This document shows positions 57,346 through 64,000 of a stretch of DNA of 64,000 nt, piece by piece (the first letter of the stretch is position 1; each line of letters starts with the position of its first letter). The stretch lies in assembly GCF_028769735.1 (NCBI RefSeq), contig NC_088178.1, positions 5,894,001 to 5,958,000 on the forward strand, given 5' to 3'. Position numbers and translations under genes: made by a program. The notes below the pieces were generated by a model. It was not told the DNA's origin. It saw only the letters and a program-made list of their open reading frames with translations, and did not search any database. The stretch is from Zonotrichia leucophrys gambelii (lineage: Eukaryota > Chordata > Aves > Passeriformes > Passerellidae).

Positions 57346-60300
57346 CACATAAAATAACACCTTCTTAACTGTCCACCTGAACAAGGCAAGGGACCATTAA
57401 GGCAAGGGAAAGCTTTATATCTACCTGGCTGGGCAGGTAGATTTCTACTCAGCTGGGCAGCTGAGAATTCCCTGTCTGGAGAAGCATCCCATATCTCAGA
57501 CTGCAGCTGAGGATTTATCTCCCATGTATTTCTATCCCTGCTCAGTGCTGCTCCTGCTTATGCAGAAATAAATCTTCCCTTCCTTTTTTCCCCCAGACAG
57601 CCTCTCCTCAGCAGTATATTCTTTACTCTTGTAGGGAATCTGAGGGATTTACCTGGGTGTTTCAGCCTTTTAGGATTTGGAGACTGCTTGGAAAAAACGG
57701 AAGGGACAAATTTGTTGTGTATTAACCCCCTGGTCTGTCTGCAGGATGGCCTCAATCTGTGCAAAACCACGAGATTAAATAGACACAATCTTGAAGAGCT
57801 TTTTGTGTACACAAGAATAATCTTCCAGTGTGGTTTTCGTGGTCCTAAAATTTCCACGAGCAGCTGACTCTCCACTCCTAATCTGAGACCAAGGACCGAA
57901 CCAAGGCAAGATTTGGTTAAGGAAGCAGTGAAGAAACATAATCTACAGAACATCCTAAAAGATTATTTTTTTGGGAGGGTTTTGCTCATATTTGCAGTGT
58001 CAAATGGTGAGAGCCCAGGGCATGTGGCTTTTACACAGAAGGAATACTGAGGGTCTAAGTGGAGCAAGCGGCTTTGAAAGAATAAAGAATTAATAAATTC
58101 AAGAAAAAACAACTCAGTTTTGAAGGTGTTGCAGAGAATGGTGTCAGCTTTCCTCTCTAATAATACAGCATTTTATTAAAGAGCCCTTGTAAAGTGTTTA
58201 AAATGCTTCTTCTGTTGGGCAACAGAGTATTGAACTGGAAAATCTATAAGTGTCCAAGTCACTCATGCTTGGGTATGATCTATTGATATTGTCTCAAATC
58301 TTCAGCCTATTTGCATCATTTGTACATATAAAATATTTCTTTTTGAATATTGAGTGCCTGTTGGTGTGTACAGCCCTCATCTCATGAACTACAGTAAAAT
58401 TGGGTCTCGGTTCATCTATTTCAGATATTCCTGTCTAGACAAATGAACTCTCTGCCTAAATTTATCACTCAGGGGTAATGAACCATGAAAGTTTTCATTA
58501 TAGTGGCAATGAATGTAAGCTCAGGAAAAAAAAAAATCAACAAAAAAACTGGAAACAGCTGAACTTCCAGATGCACTTATGGAGCAAAACACTTATGAGG
58601 AGATAGCAGAAAGTTTGCACAGGAGTTTCTGACACAACATGTTCTGGGATACAAGTAGTTTATTATGGAATGTCAGGGGGCTCCTGCCTCCTGCTTGTTT
58701 TGCAGATGGCTGAGGAAAAGCACATAGATAAATGAGGAACTCAACTGATCAAGAGTTCTTTGTCTGGTGGGGAAAAAAGTGGTGCCTTGAGGTCCCTAAA
58801 ATGTCAGGATTTTCATAGGGAAAAGTGGCCCTTCACAAGCTGCCATAAATGATGCCAGGTCTTCTTCTTTAATTAATTCATCTTGGGTGCAAAGAGTCTT
58901 CATCCAATATTTCACCAAGCAGTGTCCTAAGCAAATGTATTCACTGACTAAAACCACAACTTTAAAGATGTGAAATTCCTATATTTAGAACATAAAATAA
59001 TGGCAGTGGAAGCACCAGCTTTAAATATAGTGTGTAAAATTCATTCTCATTTCAGATTAGGCTGAAGTCACAGCCTCACCAGCTTGAGGGGCCCTACCTG
59101 GACAATATAATGATGAAAAGGGTGCACAGAAAAGATGCAAATGTAAAATATTAATGTTCAGATTATTATGTTGACAATGTGTGGAATCTTTCTGTAATTT
59201 CTGAGGCTCACCTCAGAAAATCACTCATTCCATGACAACGATTAGCCACCACTTGTTGTTTGTAGTACAGATTTCACCTCTCCCAAGAGAAAGAGCTCAG
59301 GTTTAATGATTTGGGATTTCTGCCATTTCAGTGCACTCTGACAGCTCTCTTCAAGTCCTCAGTTCAAATCCCTTCCCAGTCATGTCCATTGGCTTTCCCA
59401 CACTGCTTCTACAAGGAAAACTCCTGCTCATTCCTTTGTTGCAAGAGCTTTTTCCAGCCTTGTGTTGATGTCTCACCCCTCTAATTAAGCAAGACTTTGC
59501 ACCATTTCCCAAATAAAACTCAAGTAGGGAATGGAGCCAAAGTGCCTCAGGAGTCCTAGAGGCTGATTCCTCAGGGACCTGATTGGATTTAATTAACTTG
59601 TACAATTGACAATGCTTTGAGATCATCTTATGCAAGAATTTGGCTGTGTTCTTCCATGTGAGCACTAAACACCAGACAATGGAATAGGTCTAGAATTCTC
59701 TCTTACCCAGCTATTGACAGGCAGAGGAAGGAAAGGGACAATTAATTTGCATTTTCTCTATTTAGGTCTTGGTTGTTCTCTCTTGTCTCCCAGGAAGGGC
59801 AATTTTCTAATCGCTTCCCTACAGCTGCCTTGGCATTTTTATTTTTATATTTAGAAATAAAAGGTCAAACCTTCCAACCACCAGTTGGTTTAACACTGTG
59901 GAGGGCAAGGTGAATACCTTCCTGAATTAGCTCAGCACAAAGGAAGCTGCTGTTCAGCAGTTATTTCCCACTGGCAGATATTAGTATTCCTCAGGGAAAT
60001 ATGTACAGCATGAAGGAGTGTGTGTGTGTGGATTAAAAGCATTTAATCCACCCAAATTGAAAAAAAATAAGACTCAAACTTATGGAAAAGACAAGCTGTA
60101 TAAAAAAAAAAAGAATAAATGAACAAGCAAAAATGTGTCAATTAAGACCTGGGAAATTTATTTTTGTCTGGGAGGAAAGCAAGCTTATTCACACAATAAT
60201 TATTGTTCTTGTTGCATCCACCAGAGAAGTCTCCATTAAAATCAAAATTCAAGTTCTCATCAGTGAAAGAACACTGAATATGACACTTCTCAAAGGAGTT

Positions 60301-60684
60301 ACTCTAAAAAAGGAAGAAGCTGATGTGGTGGTGAAGTGGATATAAAAGTGAGAGTCTTCCAAGATTTTAAAGATGAAAAAATTATGGAAAATTATAATGA
60401 TTTCCTATGGGGACTGCAGAATGCACAAGGCTGTATCCATGCTGGTTTGAAGATATTAAATAAATATAGTACATCTGCTCCAGAGCATCAGGATAATCTG
60501 TCACAGTGGGAAGCTCCAGGATGATTATGTACATTTAGCTCTTCTTCTGCACATTGCAATTCCTCCCCTTCATTATCTTACACACCAGAAAATCTGCCAT
60601 TAGGAAAAGAGCAAAATCAATACTTTACTCAACCCATCAGTCCTGGTGGTACAATGAAGGACCCTAGGAATATAGAATGACATC
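57346..60684. other. 3.3 kb unique sequence
   Basis: No gene, CR1 or LTR recognised. A (GT)6-like run lies at 60018-60030. The 131-codon minus-strand frame at 57558-57953 and the 87-codon frame at 60082-60345 show no recognised domain. Confidence 0.4.
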
Positions 60685-61600
60685 CCAGGATCACTGAGGT
60701 TGGGAAAGCCCTCCCAGACCATGGAGTCAAATCCCCGCCTTGTCAACAGCCCAGAGCTCTGAGTGTCACATCCAGGTGTTCCTGGGACACCTCCAGGGAT
60801 GGGGACTCCAACACCTCCCTGGGCAGCCCCTGACAATATTGAATATTTCTGTCAGAACCCAGGAGATTGCTCTGGCTGCCCTGGAGGACTCGAGACACTG
60901 GCAGGGGGCTCAGAGACCTTGGCATGGAGTCACAAGCACCTGCGCCTTCGATTTTAGCCCATGGAAACCATTACCAACTTTGTGTGAAGATTTACAAGCC
61001 ACAAGAATTTGAGTAGAATGACAGTGAATTTATCACAGGGTGAAAAAGTAGAATGTTGGGGATTTAGAATAGGGGCAAGATGGAGGAATTTGGGCGTGTC
61101 CTGTCCTTCTTGTCCTCCATCTTCTGCTGTGATGGTGACACTTTTGCATAGGTTTAAAATAGAGACAGACTGTCTAACATAGGTGATAGGTATTGGAAAA
61201 TTATTGTAAATAAAGTACATGTAGTTTTTAGTATAAAAAGCTAACACCACCCCAAGGGCAGGGACTGTGCCACAGCCCGACCTGCTGGACAGATCTCAGC
61301 AGGTCAGAGAAAGAATGTTATAGATAAGAGAAAAGAAACAACCTTGAAAATCAGAGCTGAGGAATCTCAACTTCTTCCTCCAGTGTGGGCCTGGGAAAAA
61401 AGACTTTTTAATACCTCAACGCCATTCCAACAACTCAGAACCTGAGACATTTCCATCAAGAAATTCTTCCTGGTGTCCAACCTGAACCTCCCCTGGTGTA
61501 ACCTGAGGTCATTTCCTCTTGTTCTGTTGAGACAAATGGGAAGAATTCTCATTTGACTGTTTCCCATGGCCTGTTGCAGGATGACTGAATATTTGAGGGG
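60685..61600 (-). mobile_element. CR1 copy split by LTR copy 2
   Basis: Minus-strand CR1 of an older subfamily: 'aggatcactgaggttgggaa', 'gagtgtcacatccaggtgtt', 'acacctccagggatggggac' and 'ctccctgggcagcccctgac', up to 60849. It resumes at 61450 with 'catcaagaaattcttcctgg', 'tgtccaacctgaacctcccc' and 'catttcctcttgttctgttg', fading near 61600. The pieces are collinear across the LTR. Confidence 0.88.
60850..61449 (+). mobile_element. Solo LTR, 600-bp family, copy 2, nested in CR1
   Basis: It begins TGTCAGAACCC and ends CCTGAGACA, exactly 600 bp. A perfect 4-bp target duplication, tttc, lies at 60846-60849 and 61450-61453. TATAAAAA is at 61232-61239. The AATAAA seen in copies 1 and 3 is AAGAAA here, although another AATAAA lies upstream of the TATA box. 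The LTR sits in the middle of a CR1, so it is younger than that CR1. It is highly similar to copy 1 (for example the shared 'gactgtctaacataggtgat' block). Confidence 0.95.
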
Positions 61601-64000
61601 TTTAAGATTTGTGTTTGTTCCCAAAAAATTCAGCTACCTATGAGTTCATCCAAGTCTGAGGGAGGAAATTCTTTTTCCAATGCTGGAATCATGCACTGGC
61701 AGTGCATTAGGGAGGAGTTACACCGGGCATGCTAAGCAAATATAAAATAAAAGGCAAATGATTACCAGGTTTTATGGAAATCTGCTGTGGTTCTGTGCTG
61801 TCATATTGTTTATGATGCTTTCATCTGACACAGATCCCCTATTGTCCATATGGGAATCATTAGAGAGAATTGCTGCTCCTCCATTTGCTTCAGAGGAGTT
61901 ATGTATTGCCTGTGCACGTAAGGAATCAGCTCATGGAGGAAAAGGAGAAGAGAGGGAGAGAGAAACACTTCCCAAGAAACAAACTCCTATATTTTTTTTT
62001 TAAGGGGGGCTGTGCACTAAGTGAAATAAAAGAAGAAAAGGAAAAGGAGGGAAAAAAGACCCATAAATATTTCCCTCACTTACGCAGCACACTAAAATCA
62101 AGGATTTCAAAACTTCCATTATCACAGGCAGAAGCTTATTATTAATGTGTTTTTCTTTTTCAGAGCTTCTTCCCTGAAATAGAATTCCAAGCCCATGCTG
62201 CGACTGTGCAATATTGTTCACTGCAAGCAACTATTTTGTTCTGCCTCAGAGGCAATACATTTTTACATTTAATTTTGCTGTGGGTATATACAACACTTGT
62301 TTATGTCCTTAAAATGTCTTTTAAAGAGATTTATTTCAATGCTTCTCTGGCAAATCTAGCTATGAAGGTTTAATTCTCTGCCTCACTCAGCGAGGCAGCG
62401 CTGATATTTCATTTTGGTGGCTCATCTGTCTACGAGGTAACACTGGACATATGTAATCATATACGTGGAGATAGATGCATGGATTTGTTTCATGTTCTCA
62501 GTGGAGCTTTAATTACAGAGTTTTACTCCAAGTTTTATTACCAGCTTCACGTCTCTGTTTAGCCTCAAGTGCTGCTACTGAATTTCCATCTACAGTAAAT
62601 TACCTTCATGTAAATAAATGTTGCTTCTCTGAGAAAAACACCAGTAAATGGCACATGAAAGATTTTCATTTGACCTGGTGCTACTCCTTTAGGAATGAGC
62701 ATAACCTGAAATTTAACATGGGTGTGTGGGTGTGATTGCTGTCTGTCTGTGCTCCTCTACTCCCATTTAATATAGATGGCATGGAAGCAGGAGCAGGGTT
62801 TATTCCAATGCTCACTGTGAACAACTGAAAAAGACAAGCCTGCACTCATTTATCAGTTTACAGCATGAATGTTTTTTATTATAACATTTAAAAAAAAATT
62901 GGGGGAAAAATGCCAATGTCACGAGTATTTCTCAGTGTTGCTCTGCTTGCTGCTCCAGCCTTTCAAATCATTGGTCCATTGGCTTCATGTCTTGGCATTT
63001 TATACATGTAACAGGGGAAATTTTCCTGTCACCTTCTCAGGAAATCATTGTCCTTTCCAAAAGCTCAATCACACTTTATTCCAAACACTCTGTGACTGAA
63101 ACCAAGTCATCACCTTCAAGCAGAAAGTTGTGTGTTAATGGCCCTGTTTATTTAAGCATAGGAAAATATTTGCTTTAATCAGCAGTCTAATTAAACCTGA
63201 TTGTTTTAATCTATGTATAATCTGTGCTGTTGCTTCATAGTCAGGCAAAGAGCATGAAAAAATTGGTATAAAATATTGTCAAGCACTAATGCAAATGTCT
63301 GCTGGATATTCCTTGTCTTTCGGGGTGAATGGATAGGAAAAAGGACTTCCAGAAATTTAATGAGACTTGAAGGTGGGACACAAAAACCAGAAAACTTTTG
63401 TGCTGATTAACAGCAAAAAATGTTCTTCCTTCAGTGGGTTTCCATTTCGGACAGAGACCATCTGCTGGTGAAACTCTCAATAAAGGCAAGTTTTGCTTGG
63501 ATAGTTCCATTATCAAAGATAAACCCCTGTAGCTGAAACTGCACATTTTAATTTTCCATTACTAGATTTCATCTCCAGATACTGTCAGATCCAAGCGACT
63601 GCCATTGAATAAAACAAATAAATACAATTCCAACAAAAATTGAGATAATCCTTATTGCAGCCTTAAACCTACATTTATGCTGATATGGCCATGCACTTGT
63701 TTTCTTTGTCTTTTTCTAGGCAAGCACATTTCTCTAATTCTATAGATATTGCAACCTGCAAACTGGAATTACTTTTCTATCAAAACTGTTCCCCATCAGT
63801 GGATAAAATATATTTGTCTCAGAGAAGTGCAACTTTCAGCCTACACCAAACCTTGAGCTGAATTGTGCCATTAGAAACTGATTTGAAATGGTTCTCCATG
63901 AGTAATTGTTATTTTAGGAGCTATCAATACAACTTGTTTTCAAATTCAATTTTTTTACACTCTCCTAAATGCTTGTTAATTCATAAAACTGCTATAAAAG
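61601..64000. other. 2.4 kb repeat-poor sequence to window end
   Basis: No gene, CR1 or LTR recognised. It is AT-rich with a purine-rich segment at 61925-62060. It may be worth testing for conservation, but nothing in the sequence alone shows function. Confidence 0.4.

Noticed and set aside
1..64000. CRISPR arrays, tRNA or rRNA genes, telomeric TTAGGG arrays, CpG islands
   Set aside because: None seen by eye on either strand; the tandem repeats lack unique spacers, and CpG dinucleotides are sparse throughout.

Overview
This window looks like non-coding DNA from a bird, most likely a passerine (songbird). The main evidence is about 27 CR1 LINE fragments. Nearly all are 5'-truncated pieces of the last 60-600 bp of CR1 and carry the typical avian CR1 3'-UTR wording. 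There are also six or seven solo long terminal repeats (LTRs) of endogenous retroviruses, simple repeats and AT-rich unique sequence. The species call is inference; CR1 plus CR1-nested solo LTRs is the visible basis.

No protein-coding gene, rRNA, tRNA or CRISPR array could be supported. The longer reading frames are CR1 3'-UTR, microsatellite translation, or LTR sequence read through. One open frame at 13518-13949 is not explained by a recognised repeat and is flagged as a weak exon or pseudogene candidate. The window therefore reads as a gene desert or the inside of a large intron.

Layout: 0-9 kb holds a (TTTCTC)n tract, scattered CR1 pieces, an ERVL-like LTR (6888-7390, minus) and the first copy of a 600-625 bp LTR family (8181-8805, plus). 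9-30 kb holds many CR1 tails on both strands and a matched pair of 383-bp ERVK-like LTRs (16076-16458 plus, 26971-27353 minus); the second is inserted inside a CR1. 30-46 kb is repeat-poor and AT-rich, with two long AT tracts, an ancient L3/CR1-like tail, a perfect 35-copy AAGGG array and a CR1 with a head-to-head, twin-priming-like structure. 46-64 kb has the longest CR1 pieces, an internally deleted CR1, the other two copies of the 600-bp LTR family (47887-48511 minus; 60850-61449 plus, nested in a CR1 with a perfect 4-bp target duplication) and an inverted duplication at 51571-52255.

Nothing here forms an operon-like or multi-gene system. The informative content is the insertion history: CR1 insertion first, LTR insertion into CR1 later, then solo-LTR formation and local inverted duplication. 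I did not find convincing evidence of a new biological system.
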